DNA of 64,000 nt from Alphaproteobacteria bacterium (GTDB taxonomy: Bacteria; Pseudomonadota; Alphaproteobacteria; Bin65): contig JAJEGH010000030.1 of assembly GCA_022819985.1 (NCBI GenBank), forward strand, positions 1 to 64,000, given 5' to 3'. The notes below the pieces were generated by a model that had not been told where the DNA came from, searched no databases, and worked only from the letters and a program-made list of their open reading frames with translations. The position numbers and the translations under genes were made by a program. Shown here piece after piece: positions 51,391-62,599 of the stretch; the first letter of the stretch is position 1, and every line of letters starts with the position of its first letter.

Positions 51391-51702
51391 TCAGCCCTTC
51401 ATCACGTTCACGTCTTCCACCGCGATGGAGCCGCGGTTGCGGAAGTAGATAACGAGGATGGCGAGCCCGATGGCGGCCTCGGCCGCGGCAACCGTGAGCA
51501 CGAACATGGCGAAGATCTGGCCGACCAGGTCCTTCAGCGCCCAGGAGAAGGCGACCAGGTTGATGTTAACGGCGAGCAGGATCAGCTCGACCGACATCAG
51601 GATGATGATGACGTTCTTCCGGTTCAGGAAAATGCCGAAGATCCCGATGGTGAACAGGATCGCGGCGACCGTCAGATAGTGCGCGAGGCCGATCTCCCAC
51701 AT
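51391..51702 (-). CDS. nuoK: NADH-quinone oxidoreductase subunit K
   Basis: A 103-residue, three-helix membrane subunit. The conserved membrane glutamates are in the segments [16 protein letters not shown] and [13 protein letters not shown]. It lies 4 bases behind nuoJ. Confidence 0.96.
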   Translation of the reverse strand: MWEIGLAHYLTVAAILFTIGIFGIFLNRKNVIIILMSVELILLAVNINLVAFSWALKDLVGQIFAMFVLTVAAAEAAIGLAILVIYFRNRGSIAVEDVNVMKG

Positions 51703-51706
51703 CGTC

Positions 51707-52321
51707 TCAGACGCCCTCCCCCGGCCGCACCTGCTTCAGCTCCACCGTCTCGTCGCGGCGGCGGCGGACCTGCTCGCCGATCTTCTGCTTGCGCACGCCG
51801 GGGCGCTGGCGCAGCGTCAGCACGATGGCGCCGACCATGGCCACGAACAGCACCATGCCGGCCAACTGGAACAGGTAGACGTATTTGGTGTAGAGCAGCC
51901 GGCCGAGCATCTCGGTATTGGTGAGCGCGCTGCCCTCCGGCACCCTTTCCGTCAGCGCCCCCCGGACCTCCGGCGCGACCGCCCAGATGCCGCCGACGAA
52001 GACGATCTCGCCGAGCAGGATCGCGGCGATCAGGCCGCCGATCGGCAGGTAGCGCTGAAAGCCCTCGCGCAGTTCGACGAAGTTGATGTCCAGCATCATC
52101 ACGACGAACAGGAACAGCACGGCGACCGCGCCGACATAGACGATGACCAGGATCATCGCGAGGAACTCGGCCCCGGTCAGCACGAACAGCCCGGCGGCAT
52201 TGAAGAAGGTCAGCACCAGGAACAGGACGGAATGGACCGGGTTGCGCGCCGTCACCACCATGACGGCGGCGGCCACGGCGATGAAGGCGAACAGGTAGAA
52301 GGCGATGGCTTGCAGGATCAT
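51707..52321 (-). CDS. nuoJ: NADH-quinone oxidoreductase subunit J
   Basis: A 204-residue, five-helix membrane subunit. The pi-bulge helix segment [19 protein letters not shown] is clear, as is [19 protein letters not shown]. The C-terminal tail is charged and cytoplasmic. It starts 6 bases after nuoI. Confidence 0.95.
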   Translation of the reverse strand: MILQAIAFYLFAFIAVAAAVMVVTARNPVHSVLFLVLTFFNAAGLFVLTGAEFLAMILVIVYVGAVAVLFLFVVMMLDINFVELREGFQRYLPIGGLIAAILLGEIVFVGGIWAVAPEVRGALTERVPEGSALTNTEMLGRLLYTKYVYLFQLAGMVLFVAMVGAIVLTLRQRPGVRKQKIGEQVRRRRDETVELKQVRPGEGV

Positions 52322-52327
52322 CGGCGG

Positions 52328-52807
52328 CTAGCGGTAGGGCGCGTCGGCGGCGAGCGCCTGCGCAATTTCGGTTTCCCAGCGGTCGCCGTTCGCCAGCAAT
52401 TTCTCCTTGTTGTACATCAGCTCTTCGCGCGTCTCGGCCGCGAATTCGAAATTCGGTCCCTCGACGATGGCATCGACCGGGCAGGCTTCCTGGCAGAAGC
52501 CGCAATAGATGCATTTCGTCATGTCGATGTCGTAGCGCGTCGTCCGGCGGCTGCCGTCGGCGCGCGGCTCGGCCTCGATGGTGATCGCCTGGGCCGGGCA
52601 GATCGCCTCGCACAGCTTGCAGGCGATGCAGCGCTCCTCGCCGTTCGCATAGCGGCGCAGCGCGTGCTCGCCGCGGAAGCGCGGGCTGAGCGGCCCCTTC
52701 TCGTAGGGGTAGTTGATCGTCACCTTGGGCTTGAAGAAGTAGACCAGCGTCTTCCACAGGCCGACGCCGATTTCCCAGAGCAGGACGGTTCGTGCCGCGC
52801 GCAGCAT
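52328..52807 (-). CDS. nuoI: NADH-quinone oxidoreductase subunit I
   Basis: The 8Fe ferredoxin-like subunit that carries clusters N6a and N6b. In 159 residues it has two complete motifs, [12 protein letters not shown] and [16 protein letters not shown], and the preceding [18 protein letters not shown] of the family. It starts 13 bases after nuoH. Confidence 0.97.
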   Translation of the reverse strand: MLRAARTVLLWEIGVGLWKTLVYFFKPKVTINYPYEKGPLSPRFRGEHALRRYANGEERCIACKLCEAICPAQAITIEAEPRADGSRRTTRYDIDMTKCIYCGFCQEACPVDAIVEGPNFEFAAETREELMYNKEKLLANGDRWETEIAQALAADAPYR

Positions 52808-52820
52808 GGTTCTCGCTCCC

Positions 52821-53852
52821 TCAGGCCGGCAGCCAGCCGGCGTACAGCAACACGCCGGAATACGCCACGACGGCGATCAGCGACAGGGGCAGGAAGACCT
52901 TCCAGCCCAGCCGCATCAACTGGTCGTAGCGGTAGCGCGGCAGCGTCGCCCGCACCCAGATGAACACGAACAGCAGGAACGCGATCTTCAGGGCCAGCCA
53001 GATCGGCCCCGGAATCCAGTTCAGCCAGGAAACGTCGAGCGGCGGCAGCCAGCCGCCCATGAACAGGACGGCGGTGATGCCGCTCATCATGATCATGTTG
53101 ATATATTCGCCCAGGAAGAACAGGGCGAACGGGAAGGCGGAATATTCGACGAAATAGCCGGCGACGAGTTCAGCCTCGGCCTCCGGCAGGTCGAAGGGAT
53201 GGCGGTTGGTCTCGGCCAGCGCCGAGATGAAGAAGACCACGAACATCGGCGCCAGCGGGATCCAGTACCAGTTCCAGAAGCCGCCCTGTTGGGCGAGCAC
53301 GATCTCCGCCAGGTTGAGCGACCCGGCCGCGATCAGCACGGTGATCATCACGAAGCCGATCGAGACCTCGTAGGACACCATCTGCGCCGCCGAACGCAGG
53401 GCGCCGAGAAAGGCGTAGCGCGAATTGCTCGCCCAGCCCGCCATGATGATGCCGTAGACGCCGAGCGACGAAATCGCGAAGAGATAGAGCACGCCGACAT
53501 TGATGTTGGACAGCACCCAGATGCCGCTCTCGCTCCGGCCCAGCGGAATCACGGCCCAGGCGACCAGGGCGAGGGTGAAGGTGAGGACCGGCGCAAACAG
53601 GAACACCGCCCGGTTGGCGCCGGACGGGATGACCGTTTCCTTCATCAGCAGCTTGAGGCCGTCGGCCATCGGCTGGAGCAGACCGAAGGGGCCGACCACG
53701 TTCGGCCCCTTGCGCAGCATCATGGCGGCCAGGACCTTGCGCTCGTACCAGGTGAGCAGGGCCATGCCGAGCATCAGCGGCACGACGATCAGCAGGACCC
53801 AGCCGATCAGGATCAGCGCCGGCAGGGCATAGCCTTCCCAGAAAACCGTCAT
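52821..53852 (-). CDS. nuoH: NADH-quinone oxidoreductase subunit H
   Basis: The membrane subunit at the quinone entry site. The 343-residue protein has about eight helices. Cytoplasmic-loop motifs [28 protein letters not shown] and [19 protein letters not shown] (acidic quinone-channel loop) are present. It starts 6 bases after nuoG. Confidence 0.97.
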   Translation of the reverse strand: MTVFWEGYALPALILIGWVLLIVVPLMLGMALLTWYERKVLAAMMLRKGPNVVGPFGLLQPMADGLKLLMKETVIPSGANRAVFLFAPVLTFTLALVAWAVIPLGRSESGIWVLSNINVGVLYLFAISSLGVYGIIMAGWASNSRYAFLGALRSAAQMVSYEVSIGFVMITVLIAAGSLNLAEIVLAQQGGFWNWYWIPLAPMFVVFFISALAETNRHPFDLPEAEAELVAGYFVEYSAFPFALFFLGEYINMIMMSGITAVLFMGGWLPPLDVSWLNWIPGPIWLALKIAFLLFVFIWVRATLPRYRYDQLMRLGWKVFLPLSLIAVVAYSGVLLYAGWLPA

Positions 53853-53858
53853 GGGGCG

Positions 53859-55958
53859 CTACCCGTCCGTGCCAGTACGCGCGCCGGCGTCGAGCGACCG
53901 GCGCATCTGCGTGCATTGCGCCATGGTTTCCGAACAGCGGCCGATCGGGTCGGTCATGTAGAAATTCTCTATCGGCGAGCGGAACGGAGCGGAGACCGGC
54001 GCTGCGTCCGAAGCATCGTCGCCGAAGGGCCGCCATTCGGCCGGCACGATTTCGTCGACCGCCTCGAACACCGGGTTGGCGTCGGCCAGCCGGGCGCGGA
54101 CCTGGGCCAGCGAATCGTAGGGCAGCGTATGTCCCGCAACTTCCGAGAAGGCGCGGACGATCGTCCAGTCCTCGCGCGCATCGCCGGGCGGGAAGATGGC
54201 GAGCGCCGTGCGCTGCGGCCGGCCCTCGACATTCACATAGGTCGCGCTTTTTTCGGTATAGGCCGCGCCGGGAAGGATGACGTCGGCCCGGCCCGCGCCG
54301 GCGTCGCCGTGATGGCCCTGATAGACGACGAAGGCCCCGCCCAGCCGGTCCATATCGATCTCGTCGGCGCCGAGCAGCCAGACCAGCCCGATCTCGCCCG
54401 CCGCCGCGCCGTCCAGAATCGCAGCGGTGTCGCGACCGCCCGGTCCCGGCGCGAAGCCCAGGTCGAGTCCGCCCACGCGGGATGCCGCAGTATGCAGGAC
54501 GTTGAAGCCGTTCCAGCCGTCGCGCACCATGCCGAAGCGCTCGGCTGCGGCGCGCGCCAGGCCGAGCATCTGCGCGCCGTCTTCGCGCGCCAGCACGCCC
54601 GGACCGACGATCAGCATCGGCCGTTCGGCATGCTCCAGAACTTTCGCAAAACCGTGGCCGCCCCCTTGATCGCCCCCGTGATCCCCCCGGGCGAGCGCGG
54701 CCAGCGTTTCGGCCCCGGCGCCCAGACGATCGGTGCGGTAGGTCAGGTCCGCCGGTTCGCCGATCTGGCCGATGCGGAAGCCGCCGGCCCGCCAGCGCCG
54801 CCGGATGCGGGCGTTGAGCACCGCGGCCTCGACACGCGGGTTGGCGCCGATCAGCAGCAGCGCATCGGCCTCGTCGATGCCGGCGATGCCGCTGTTGAAC
54901 AGGTAGCTGGCGCGCACCGACGGATCGACCTTCGCTCCGTCCTGGCGGCAGTCGATATTCTCCGAGCCGCAGGCCGCGAACAGGTCTTTCAGCGCGATCA
55001 TGGCCTCGCAGTCGGCCTGGTCGCCGGCGATCGCCGCCATACCCGCACCGCCGGTTTCGGCAATCCTCCCGGCGATCGCGGCGAAGGCTTCGGGCCAGGA
55101 GGCCGGCTGCAACTCACCGTCACGGCGGACATAGGGCCGGTCGAGCCGCTGCCGTTTCAGCCCGTCGCAGGCGAAGCGCGTCTTGTCGGAGATCCACTCC
55201 TCGTTGATGTCGTCGTTGAGCCGCGGCAGCACCCGCATGACTTCGGCGCCGCGGCTGTCGACCCGGATGTTCGAGCCGACGGCGTCCATGACGTCGACGG
55301 ACTCGGTCTTGCGTAACTCCCAGGACCGCGCGGTGAAGGCGTAGGGTTTGGAGGTCAGCGCGCCGACCGGGCACAGGTCGATGACATTGCCCGACAGTTC
55401 GGAAGTCAGCGAGCGTTCGAGATAGGTCGCGATCTCCATATGCTCGCCGCGATGCAGCGCGCCGATCTCCTCGACGCCGGCAACCTCCTCGGCGAAGCGG
55501 ATGCAGCGGGTGCAGTGGATGCAGCGGGTCATGATGGTCTTGACCAGCGGCCCCATTTCCTTGTCGTGCACCGCCCGCTTGTTCTCTTCGAAGCGCGTGC
55601 GGTCGTGGCCGTAGGCCATCGCCTGGTCCTGCAGGTCGCATTCGCCGCCCTGGTCGCAGATCGGGCAGTCCAGCGGATGGTTGATGAGCAGGAACTCCAT
55701 CACGCCCCGGCGGGCCTTGATGGTTTTCTCCGAATCGGTGAATACGACCATGCCGTCCAGGATCGGCTGCGCGCAGGACGCCACCGGCTTGGGCGCCTTC
55801 TCGACCTCGACCAGGCACATGCGGCAGTTGCCGGCGATCGACAGCCGCTCGTGGAAGCAGAAATGCGGCACTTCCTTGCCGATCGACTGCAACGCCTGGA
55901 ACAGGGTCAGGCGCCCGTCGACTTCGTGCTCGGTGCCGTCAACGGTTATCGTCGCCAT
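53859..55958 (-). CDS. nuoG: NADH-quinone oxidoreductase subunit G
   Basis: The large iron-sulfur subunit of the peripheral arm. The 699-residue length is usual for alphaproteobacteria. The N-terminal [2Fe-2S] site is in CFHERLSIAGNCRMCLVEVE. The His-ligated cluster region reads CDQGGECDLQDQAM, and CIHCTRCIRF follows. The molybdopterin-oxidoreductase-like body has no catalytic role. It starts 5 bases after nuoF. Confidence 0.97.
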   Translation of the reverse strand: MATITVDGTEHEVDGRLTLFQALQSIGKEVPHFCFHERLSIAGNCRMCLVEVEKAPKPVASCAQPILDGMVVFTDSEKTIKARRGVMEFLLINHPLDCPICDQGGECDLQDQAMAYGHDRTRFEENKRAVHDKEMGPLVKTIMTRCIHCTRCIRFAEEVAGVEEIGALHRGEHMEIATYLERSLTSELSGNVIDLCPVGALTSKPYAFTARSWELRKTESVDVMDAVGSNIRVDSRGAEVMRVLPRLNDDINEEWISDKTRFACDGLKRQRLDRPYVRRDGELQPASWPEAFAAIAGRIAETGGAGMAAIAGDQADCEAMIALKDLFAACGSENIDCRQDGAKVDPSVRASYLFNSGIAGIDEADALLLIGANPRVEAAVLNARIRRRWRAGGFRIGQIGEPADLTYRTDRLGAGAETLAALARGDHGGDQGGGHGFAKVLEHAERPMLIVGPGVLAREDGAQMLGLARAAAERFGMVRDGWNGFNVLHTAASRVGGLDLGFAPGPGGRDTAAILDGAAAGEIGLVWLLGADEIDMDRLGGAFVVYQGHHGDAGAGRADVILPGAAYTEKSATYVNVEGRPQRTALAIFPPGDAREDWTIVRAFSEVAGHTLPYDSLAQVRARLADANPVFEAVDEIVPAEWRPFGDDASDAAPVSAPFRSPIENFYMTDPIGRCSETMAQCTQMRRSLDAGARTGTDG

Positions 55959-55963
55959 CGCGC

Positions 55964-57247
55964 TTACGCCGCCACCTTGCGTTCGAGAATCCGGCGCTCA
56001 AGCTCCGGGCGGAAATGGCGGATCAGGCCCTGGATCGGCCAGGCCGCCGCATCGCCGAGCGCGCAGATGGTATGGCCCTCGACCTGGTAGGTCACCTCTT
56101 CCAGCATGTCGATTTCGCCGATGTCGGCCTCGCCGCGCACCAGCCGAGTCATGACCCGCCACATCCAGCCGGTGCCCTCGCGGCAGGGCGTACACTGGCC
56201 GCAGCTTTCGTGCATGTAGAATTTCGACAGGCGACAGATCGCGTTCACGATATCCGTCGACTTGTCCATCACGATGACCGCCGCGGTGCCGAGGCCGGAT
56301 TTGAAGCCGGCCAGCGTGTCGAAATCCATCGGCAGGTCCTGGCAGATGTCCGCCGGCAGGCAGGGCACCGAGGAACCGCCGGGAATGACGGCGAGCAGGT
56401 TGTCCCAGCCGCCGCGCACCCCGCCGGCATGCTTCTCGATCAGCTCGCGGAACGGAATGCCCATCGCCTCTTCGACGTTGCACGGCGTGTTCACATGGCC
56501 GGAAATACAGAAGAGCTTGGTGCCGGTGTTGCGCGCGTCGCGGCCGATGCCGGCGAACCAGGCGGCGCCGCGACGCAGGATCGTCGGCACGACGGCGATG
56601 GATTCGACGTTGTTGACCGTGGTCGGGCAGCCGTAGAGGCCGGCATTCGCGGGAAACGGCGGCTTGAGGCGCGGCTGGCCCTTCTTGCCCTCCAGACTCT
56701 CCAGCAGCGCCGTTTCCTCGCCGCAGATATAGGCGCCCGCTCCGCGGTGGACGTGGATGTCGAAGTCCCAGCCCGAGCCGCTTGCGTTCTTGCCGATCAG
56801 TCCGGCGCCGTAGGCCTGGTCGACGGCGGCCTGGAGCCGTTCCGCCTCGCGGTAGAATTCGCCCCGGACATAGATGTAGGCCGTGTTGGCGCCCATGGCG
56901 AAACCGGCGATCAGGCAGCCCTCGACCAGCTTGTGCGGGTCGTGGCGCATGATATCCCGGTCCTTGCAGGTGCCGGGCTCGGATTCGTCGGCGTTGACGA
57001 CCAGATAGTGCGGGCGGCCGTCGCGCTTGTCGTCCGGCGGCATGAAGGACCATTTGAGCCCGGTCGGGAAACCGGCGCCGCCCCGGCCGCGCAAACCGGA
57101 TTCCTTGACCTGCTGGCAGATCCAGGCGCGGCCCTGCTCCAGGAACCAGGCCGTCTGATCCCAGTCGCCGCGGCGGCGCGCGCCTTCGAGGCCCCAGTCG
57201 TCGAAGCCGTAAAGGTTGGTGAAGATGCGGTCGCGGTCCTGGAGCAT
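55964..57247 (-). CDS. nuoF: NADH-quinone oxidoreductase subunit F
   Basis: The FMN and NADH-binding subunit. The 427-residue protein has [16 protein letters not shown] for [21 protein letters not shown] and [19 protein letters not shown] for FMN, and [13 protein letters not shown] for cluster N3. The ATG at 57247 overlaps the nuoE stop by one base (TGATG); an open extension upstream is nuoE read in another frame. Confidence 0.97.
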   Translation of the reverse strand: MLQDRDRIFTNLYGFDDWGLEGARRRGDWDQTAWFLEQGRAWICQQVKESGLRGRGGAGFPTGLKWSFMPPDDKRDGRPHYLVVNADESEPGTCKDRDIMRHDPHKLVEGCLIAGFAMGANTAYIYVRGEFYREAERLQAAVDQAYGAGLIGKNASGSGWDFDIHVHRGAGAYICGEETALLESLEGKKGQPRLKPPFPANAGLYGCPTTVNNVESIAVVPTILRRGAAWFAGIGRDARNTGTKLFCISGHVNTPCNVEEAMGIPFRELIEKHAGGVRGGWDNLLAVIPGGSSVPCLPADICQDLPMDFDTLAGFKSGLGTAAVIVMDKSTDIVNAICRLSKFYMHESCGQCTPCREGTGWMWRVMTRLVRGEADIGEIDMLEEVTYQVEGHTICALGDAAAWPIQGLIRHFRPELERRILERKVAA

Positions 57248-58188
57248 CAGGTGCCGCCCTCCCCCGCTTCGGCCAGCGCCGCGGCCTGCCGGCCCCAGTC
57301 GTCGCGCTCGATCCGGCCGCCCAGTTTCAGCGCATCGCCGACCCACTGCCTCTCGCCCGACGTCCAGGCGGCGATCTGGTCGAAATGGTAGATGCCGATG
57401 CCGTGCAGAGCGCTTTCGATCTTCGGGCCGAGGCCCTTGATCCCGGTGAGCGGGTCCGCCTTGCCGCCGCGGGGAGCATCGAGCGCCGGAGGGCGGACGG
57501 GCGCATCGACAGCGCCGGCAGCGACCGCCGGCGCCGAGCCGTTGCCCATGCCGTAGACCGCCGCCGGATCGAAGCGCACCGGCACCGGCACGTCGGTCAG
57601 GGTCAGCGCACCGCCTTCGGGTTCCGACGAATGCCGGCCGGCCAGCGATCCGACGGGCAGGTCGCCGCCGTTCTTCAGCCGGCGCAGGACGCCGGCGAAA
57701 TTCTCGTAGCTCAGGTCTTCGACGAAATCGTCGTTCACCTGGACCATCGGTGCGTTCACGCAGGCGCCCAGGCACTCGACCTCGGAGCAGGTGAACATCC
57801 CGTCCCCGCTGGTTTCGCCGGGGCCGATGCCGACCTCGTCGCGGATGGCGCGGAAAACCTCGCCGGCGCCGCGCAGCATGCAGGGCGTCGTCCCGCACAC
57901 CTGGAGGTGGAACGTCCCGACCGGCGCGAGGTTGATCATCGTGTAGAAGGTCGCAACCTCCATCACGCGGATCTTCGCCATGCCGAGCCGCCCGGCGATA
58001 TGCTCGATGGCGGCCCGGGGCACCCAGCCGCCGTGCTGGCGCTGCGCCAGATCGAGCAGCGGCAGGACGGCGCTCGCCTGCCGGCCCTCCGGATAGCGGG
58101 CGACCGCTTTCTCGGCCGCATCGGCGTGGGCGCCGGCGAAGGCGAAGCTGTCGGGCTGCTCCACGGCCACAGGAGACGGTCCGCTCAC
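57247..58188 (-). CDS. nuoE: NADH-quinone oxidoreductase subunit E with C-terminal helix-hairpin-helix extension
   Basis: The [2Fe-2S] subunit carrying N1a. It has 313 residues, nearly twice the ~160-residue core. Cluster ligands are Cys98 and Cys103 (CGTTPC) and Cys139 and Cys143 (ECLGAC). After residue 180 comes a low-complexity linker, then a helix-hairpin-helix-like module, [21 protein letters not shown], near residues 250-270. Such tails occur in alphaproteobacterial NuoE; their function is unsettled. GTG 58188 overlaps the nuoD stop as GTGA and is the likely start. Confidence 0.94.
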   Translation of the reverse strand: MSGPSPVAVEQPDSFAFAGAHADAAEKAVARYPEGRQASAVLPLLDLAQRQHGGWVPRAAIEHIAGRLGMAKIRVMEVATFYTMINLAPVGTFHLQVCGTTPCMLRGAGEVFRAIRDEVGIGPGETSGDGMFTCSEVECLGACVNAPMVQVNDDFVEDLSYENFAGVLRRLKNGGDLPVGSLAGRHSSEPEGGALTLTDVPVPVRFDPAAVYGMGNGSAPAVAAGAVDAPVRPPALDAPRGGKADPLTGIKGLGPKIESALHGIGIYHFDQIAAWTSGERQWVGDALKLGGRIERDDWGRQAAALAEAGEGGT

Positions 58189-59426
58189 CGGTCGACCTCG
58201 CCGAACACGACATCCATCGAGCCGACGATGGCGCAGACGTCCGCCAGCATGTGGCCCCTGGACATGAAATCGGTCGCCTGGAGATGGGCGAATCCCGGCG
58301 CCCGGATCTTGCAGCGGTAGGGCTTGTTGGTGCCGTCGGCGACCAGATAGACGCCGAATTCGCCCTTCGGCGCCTCGACCGCCGTGTAGGTCTCGCCGGC
58401 CGGAACGCGGTAGCCCTCGGTGTAGAGCTTGAAATGATGGATCAGCGCTTCCATGGAGCGTTTCATTTCGCCCCGTTTGGGCGGCGTGATCTTGTTGTCG
58501 TCGGCCGCCACAGGACCGTCCAGCGTCTCCAGCCGGTCGAGCGCCTGGTCGATGATGTGCAGGCTCTGGCGCGTCTCCTCGACGCGCACGAGGTAGCGGT
58601 CGTAACAATCGCCGTTCCGGCCGACGGGAATGTCGAAGTCGTAATCCTCATAGCCGTCGTAGGGCTGCGCCTTGCGCAGGTCCCAGGCGAGGCCGGAGGC
58701 GCGCAGCATCGGGCCGGAAAAGCCCCAGTCCAGCGCGTCCTTCGCATCGACGACGCCGATATCCACCGAACGCTGCTTGAAGATGCGGTTCTCGGTCAGC
58801 AGCGTTTCGATATCGTCGATGACCTTCGGGAACGCCGCGCGCCAGTCGCGGATGTCGTCGGCCAGGCCCGCCGGCAGATCCCGATGCACGCCGCCGGGCC
58901 GGAAATAGGCCGCGTGAAGCCGTGCGCCGCACACCCGCTCGTAGAAGCCCATGAGCTTCTCGCGCTCCTCGAACGCCCACAGGAACGGGGTCAGCGCGCC
59001 GACATCCATGGCATAGGCCGGCACGTTCAGCAGATGGTTGAGCACCCGGCCGATCTCGGCATAGAGCACCCGGATGGCCTGGCCGCGCGGCGGGGCCTCG
59101 ATACCCAGCAGCTTCTCCGTCGCCAGCGCGAACGCGTGCTCCTGGTTCATCGGCGCGACATAGTCGAGCCGGTCGAAATAGGGCACGGCCTGGAGATAGG
59201 TCTTGTGTTCGATCAGCTTCTCGGTGCCGCGATGCAGCAGGCCGATATGGGGATCGGCGCGCTCGACGATCTCGCCGTCCATCTCCAGCACCAGGCGCAG
59301 CACGCCGTGGGCCGCCGGATGCTGCGGTCCGAAATTCAGGTTGAGATTCTTGATCTCGACATCGCCGGGTCCCGGGCCGGATCTGAGATCGCCCGGCGCA
59401 GCGGCCGCCGTCCGTCCGTCCAGCAT
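58185..59426 (-). CDS. nuoD: NADH-quinone oxidoreductase subunit D
   Basis: The 49-kDa-type quinone-site subunit. The 413-residue protein has [32 protein letters not shown], and the C-terminal family end [11 protein letters not shown] 20-residue Ala/Gly-rich leader precedes the core, longer than usual, so a later start cannot be excluded. It is 4 bases behind nuoC. Confidence 0.97.
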   Translation of the reverse strand: MLDGRTAAAAPGDLRSGPGPGDVEIKNLNLNFGPQHPAAHGVLRLVLEMDGEIVERADPHIGLLHRGTEKLIEHKTYLQAVPYFDRLDYVAPMNQEHAFALATEKLLGIEAPPRGQAIRVLYAEIGRVLNHLLNVPAYAMDVGALTPFLWAFEEREKLMGFYERVCGARLHAAYFRPGGVHRDLPAGLADDIRDWRAAFPKVIDDIETLLTENRIFKQRSVDIGVVDAKDALDWGFSGPMLRASGLAWDLRKAQPYDGYEDYDFDIPVGRNGDCYDRYLVRVEETRQSLHIIDQALDRLETLDGPVAADDNKITPPKRGEMKRSMEALIHHFKLYTEGYRVPAGETYTAVEAPKGEFGVYLVADGTNKPYRCKIRAPGFAHLQATDFMSRGHMLADVCAIVGSMDVVFGEVDR

Positions 59427-59430
59427 TCCC

Positions 59431-60078
59431 TCAGCCCTCCGCCGCGCCCGCCGGCGCGGCCTTCTCGTCGCCCGGCGCGACCGGCGGCAGACCGCGGGTC
59501 ATGCCCTCCCAGGGCGAGAGGAAATCGAAAGTGCGGTAGTCCTGCTGCAGCGTCACCGGCTCGTAGACCACGCGCTTCTGCTCCTCGTCGTAGCGCACCT
59601 CGACGAAGCCGGTAAGCGGGAAATCCTTGCGCAGCGGATGGCCGTCGAAGCCGTAGTCGGTCAGCAGGCGGCGCAGGTCCGGATTGTCGGCGAAATAGAT
59701 GCCGTACAGGTCCCACGTCTCGCGCTCGAACCAGCCGGCGGCGCTGAAGACCTCGGCGACCGACGGCACCGGCGTCTCCTCGTCGGTCTGGACCTTGACC
59801 CGGCAGCGCAGGTTCGCGGTAACGCTCAACAGATTGTAGACCACGTCGAAGCGCTGCTCGCGCGCCGGCCAGTCGACCCCGCAGAGGTCGACCAGGCAGG
59901 TGAAGGCGCAGTTCGGATCGTCGCGCAGCCGGGTCAACACCATGACGATCGATGCCCGGCCGACTGTCAGGCACAGTTCGCCGTGGACGATTTCCGCGCC
60001 GGTCGCCTCCCCGATCGCGTCCGGGGGCAGGACGGCGAGAACGTGCTCTTTCAGTTCGTTGAGCGCTTCGAGGGTCAT
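59431..60078 (-). CDS. nuoC: NADH-quinone oxidoreductase subunit C
   Basis: The 30-kDa-type peripheral subunit that abuts NuoD. It has 215 residues, separate from nuoD as in alphaproteobacteria. The family signature [20 protein letters not shown] and [15 protein letters not shown] are present. It is 21 bases behind nuoB. Confidence 0.96.
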   Translation of the reverse strand: MTLEALNELKEHVLAVLPPDAIGEATGAEIVHGELCLTVGRASIVMVLTRLRDDPNCAFTCLVDLCGVDWPAREQRFDVVYNLLSVTANLRCRVKVQTDEETPVPSVAEVFSAAGWFERETWDLYGIYFADNPDLRRLLTDYGFDGHPLRKDFPLTGFVEVRYDEEQKRVVYEPVTLQQDYRTFDFLSPWEGMTRGLPPVAPGDEKAAPAGAAEG

Positions 60079-60099
60079 CGGCTGCCGGGGTTCTTCGGG

Positions 60100-60639
60100 C
60101 TAGCGGACGAAGCTCGCCGTGCGGCGGATCTTTTTCTGGAGTTGCAGGACGCCGTAGAGCAGCGCCTCGGCGGTCGGCGGACAGCCGGGGACATAGACGT
60201 CGACCGGCACGATGCGGTCGCAGCCGCGCACCACCGAGTAGGAATAATGGTAATAGCCGCCGCCGTTGGCGCAGGAGCCCATGGAGATCACCCAGCGCGG
60301 CTCGGCCATCTGGTCGTAGACCCGGCGCAGCGCCGGCGCCATCTTGTTGGTCAGCGTGCCGGCGACGATCATCACGTCGGACTGGCGCGGGCTGGGGAAG
60401 AAGACGGTGCCGAACCGGTCGAGATCGTAACGGCTGGCGCCGGTATGCATCATCTCGACGGCGCAGCAGGCCAGGCCGAAGGTCATCGGCCAGAGCGAAC
60501 CGGACTGGGCCCAGCCGACCAGCGAATCCAGGCTGGACACGACGAATCCCTTGGACCGGAACTCCTTGTCCAGGAAGGCGTCCAGCTCCGGCAGCTTCGC
60601 AGAGGCGGCGGCGGGGCTGTCAGGGGCGGCTACTCCCAT
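60100..60639 (-). CDS. nuoB: NADH-quinone oxidoreductase subunit B
   Basis: Carries cluster N2, the last cluster before quinone. The 179-residue protein has the tandem cysteines [27 protein letters not shown] and [17 protein letters not shown] 60639 overlaps nuoA by 10 bases; an ATG at 60660, seven residues earlier, is less like the family. Confidence 0.97.
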   Translation of the reverse strand: MGVAAPDSPAAASAKLPELDAFLDKEFRSKGFVVSSLDSLVGWAQSGSLWPMTFGLACCAVEMMHTGASRYDLDRFGTVFFPSPRQSDVMIVAGTLTNKMAPALRRVYDQMAEPRWVISMGSCANGGGYYHYSYSVVRGCDRIVPVDVYVPGCPPTAEALLYGVLQLQKKIRRTASFVR

Positions 60640-60995
60640 TCCAGCGCCCCTTTCTTCCACTCATAGACGAAGCCGACGGTCAGGATGACGAGGAAAACGA
60701 CCATCGACCAGAAGCCGAAATGCTGGGTCTCCGAGAGCGTGATCGCCCAGGGGAACAGGAAGGCGACTTCGAGGTCGAAGATGATGAACAGGATCGCGAC
60801 CAGATAGAAGCGCACGTCGAACTGGCCGCGCGAATCCTCGAAGGCGTCGAAGCCGCATTCATAGGCGGCCAGCTTCTCGGAATAGGGCTTTTGCCGGGCC
60901 AGCACCCAGGAGGCGGCCACCATCGCCAGCGCCAGTCCCAGGGCGATGCCCAGAAAAATGACGATCGGCAGATATTCGGCAAGGATGTCGCTCAT
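60630..60995 (-). CDS. nuoA: NADH-quinone oxidoreductase subunit A
   Basis: A 121-residue, three-helix membrane subunit and the first gene of the nuo operon. The loop [24 protein letters not shown] (read in two parts near residues 45-68) and [12 protein letters not shown] are characteristic. The operon order A to N is complete, with gaps of at most 21 bases and several overlaps. Confidence 0.97.
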   Translation of the reverse strand: MSDILAEYLPIVIFLGIALGLALAMVAASWVLARQKPYSEKLAAYECGFDAFEDSRGQFDVRFYLVAILFIIFDLEVAFLFPWAITLSETQHFGFWSMVVFLVILTVGFVYEWKKGALEWE

Positions 60996-61093
60996 CTGTC
61001 CCGCAAGGGTTGCCTCGATCCACGACCCGGCGCAGCGGCATTTTCGTGCTCGCCGCGCGCTTTCGCCTGCCCCGCACCTGACCGGACGGGCCG

Positions 61094-61122
61094 GTTATAG
61101 GGCCGGCGGTTTTCTTTGCATA
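61094..61122 (-). promoter_or_regulatory. Weak possible promoter for the nuo operon
   Basis: On the minus strand TATGCA (61122-61117) and TATAAC (61099-61094) are 17 bases apart, about 100 bases before nuoA in the 243-base gap after tRNA-Asp. The -10 is good, the -35 weak. Confidence 0.25.
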
Positions 61123-61238
61123 GCCTTAGCACGATCCCGCACGGCCGCACAGCCGGCGCACGGCCGCGGCGCGGCAAAACTTTCGTGAGCGCATTCTTCG
61201 CCGATGCGGAGGCCCGAGGTGGAATGGCGGGGGCGGAA

Positions 61239-61316
<78 letters not shown>

Positions 61317-61547
61317 GCAGCAGGCGCGGCGCCCTACCGGATCGGGTCCCGGAATACACCCCGGAACGCACCCTGAAATGCGCCCGAAAAATGCGCCGTC
61401 GCAGAGCGCGGCATGTAGGGCAGCCCCCGGCGGCTGTCAAGCGAGTGGAGGGGCGGCGGCCGGGATCGTCTTGCTACGCTGTTGAATGTGTCTGCAAAGA
61501 TCTGTCGTGCCCGGAGATACGGGCCCCGCATCGGGATCGAAGGCGCA

Positions 61548-61739
61548 TTACTGCCAGCCGTCCCGGAGCCGGTCGACATAGGCGTCGGCGTCCTCGTCCT
61601 CCCACAACTCCTTGCCCATCCCGCGCAAGGCAAGGATCGGGTCATCGCTTCCGACTGTGACGTTCTCGCGGTCCGATTTTCGACGCCGCAGCAGCGCAGT
61701 CACGGCGGGCAACACATCCGCGATACGATTGATTGCCAT
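61548..61739 (-). CDS. Small antitoxin-like protein, 63 residues
   Basis: ATG 61739 has GGTGAGG eight bases or so upstream. The C-terminal half, ILALRGMGKELWEDEDADA then YVDRLRDGW, resembles a widespread small-protein motif (Gly-x-Gly-Lys-x-x-Trp followed by Tyr-[IV]-x-x-Leu-Arg-x-x-Trp) found in antitoxins upstream of PIN toxins. The N-terminus is a basic amphipathic stretch. No toxin gene is adjacent, so it is an orphan antitoxin or unrelated regulator. It is AT-richer than neighbouring DNA. Confidence 0.6.
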   Translation of the reverse strand: MAINRIADVLPAVTALLRRRKSDRENVTVGSDDPILALRGMGKELWEDEDADAYVDRLRDGWQ

Positions 61740-61840
61740 ACCGAAAAACCTCACCGGTTCGTTTCGAATTTTACAAGAGGAAGGCCATTCTTCGCAACGC
61801 GACGGCCGGGCGAAAACCGTCGTAACCGCAGTCGGAATCG

Positions 61841-62599
61841 CTAAACCGCACTTCGTCCCCCGACCCGCTCGGCGAAACGCCGGCGCGCCGGGGGCAGGTC
61901 GCCGTCGTGCGGCGCGAAGACGTGGCGCTCGAGGAAGTGGCCGCTCAGCTTCAGCCCGTCGGCGATGTCCGGCCAGGAAACCGCCCCCGGCCCGCCCCCG
62001 GCCCTGACGGCAGCATCGGCCCCGCCGTTGAGGAAGTCCGGCAGGCGCAGCAGCTTTTCGGCATAGGGCGCGCCGGCGGAAAGGCTGACGGCCCGGCCGC
62101 TGTTCGGCGACACGAAGGCGAGCGTGTCGTTCCGGCCCGTTGCAGCGCAGCGTTCGAGGTCGAGCCCGAAGCCGAGTTCGCCGAGCAGCGCGATCTCCCA
62201 CGCGACATAGGCCTGGCCCCAGTCGTCGCGCTCCAGCGCATCGAGCAGCGCGATTAGGCCGCGATAGACGGCCGGGACCGGCGCGCGCTCCGGCAGCGCG
62301 GCCTCGGCGAGGGCGCAAGCGGCGGCGATCCCGGCAAGGCGCAGCGGATCGCCGATCCAGTGCCCGGCCCTGCCGGTGACGAGTTCCGTTTTCATCGTGC
62401 CGAGATGTTCGGCGAGCCGGCCGCGCCAGGTCGCCCGGACACCGTTGCCGGGCTGATAGACCGGCCTTTGGCGCCTGGAGGCGCCGCCATGGGCGAGGCC
62501 GGCATGGCGGCCGTGCTCCGCCGTCAGCAGCTGCACCACCAGCCCGCCCTCGCCATGCGGCCGGGCCGCCAGCACGATGGCGTCGTCGGTCCACTCCAT
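61841..62599 (-). CDS. recO: DNA repair protein RecO
   Basis: Helps RecR load RecA on SSB-coated gaps. In 252 residues the N-terminal OB fold starts MEWTDDAIVLAARPHGEGG. The segment LTAEHGRHAGLAHGGASRR and the C-terminal helical domain with WEIALLGELGFGLDLERCA follow family order; the zinc-site cysteines of some RecO proteins are mostly absent. The start at 62599 is chosen from homologous N-termini; the frame continues to 62650 without resemblance. Confidence 0.92.
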   Translation of the reverse strand: MEWTDDAIVLAARPHGEGGLVVQLLTAEHGRHAGLAHGGASRRQRPVYQPGNGVRATWRGRLAEHLGTMKTELVTGRAGHWIGDPLRLAGIAAACALAEAALPERAPVPAVYRGLIALLDALERDDWGQAYVAWEIALLGELGFGLDLERCAATGRNDTLAFVSPNSGRAVSLSAGAPYAEKLLRLPDFLNGGADAAVRAGGGPGAVSWPDIADGLKLSGHFLERHVFAPHDGDLPPARRRFAERVGGRSAV

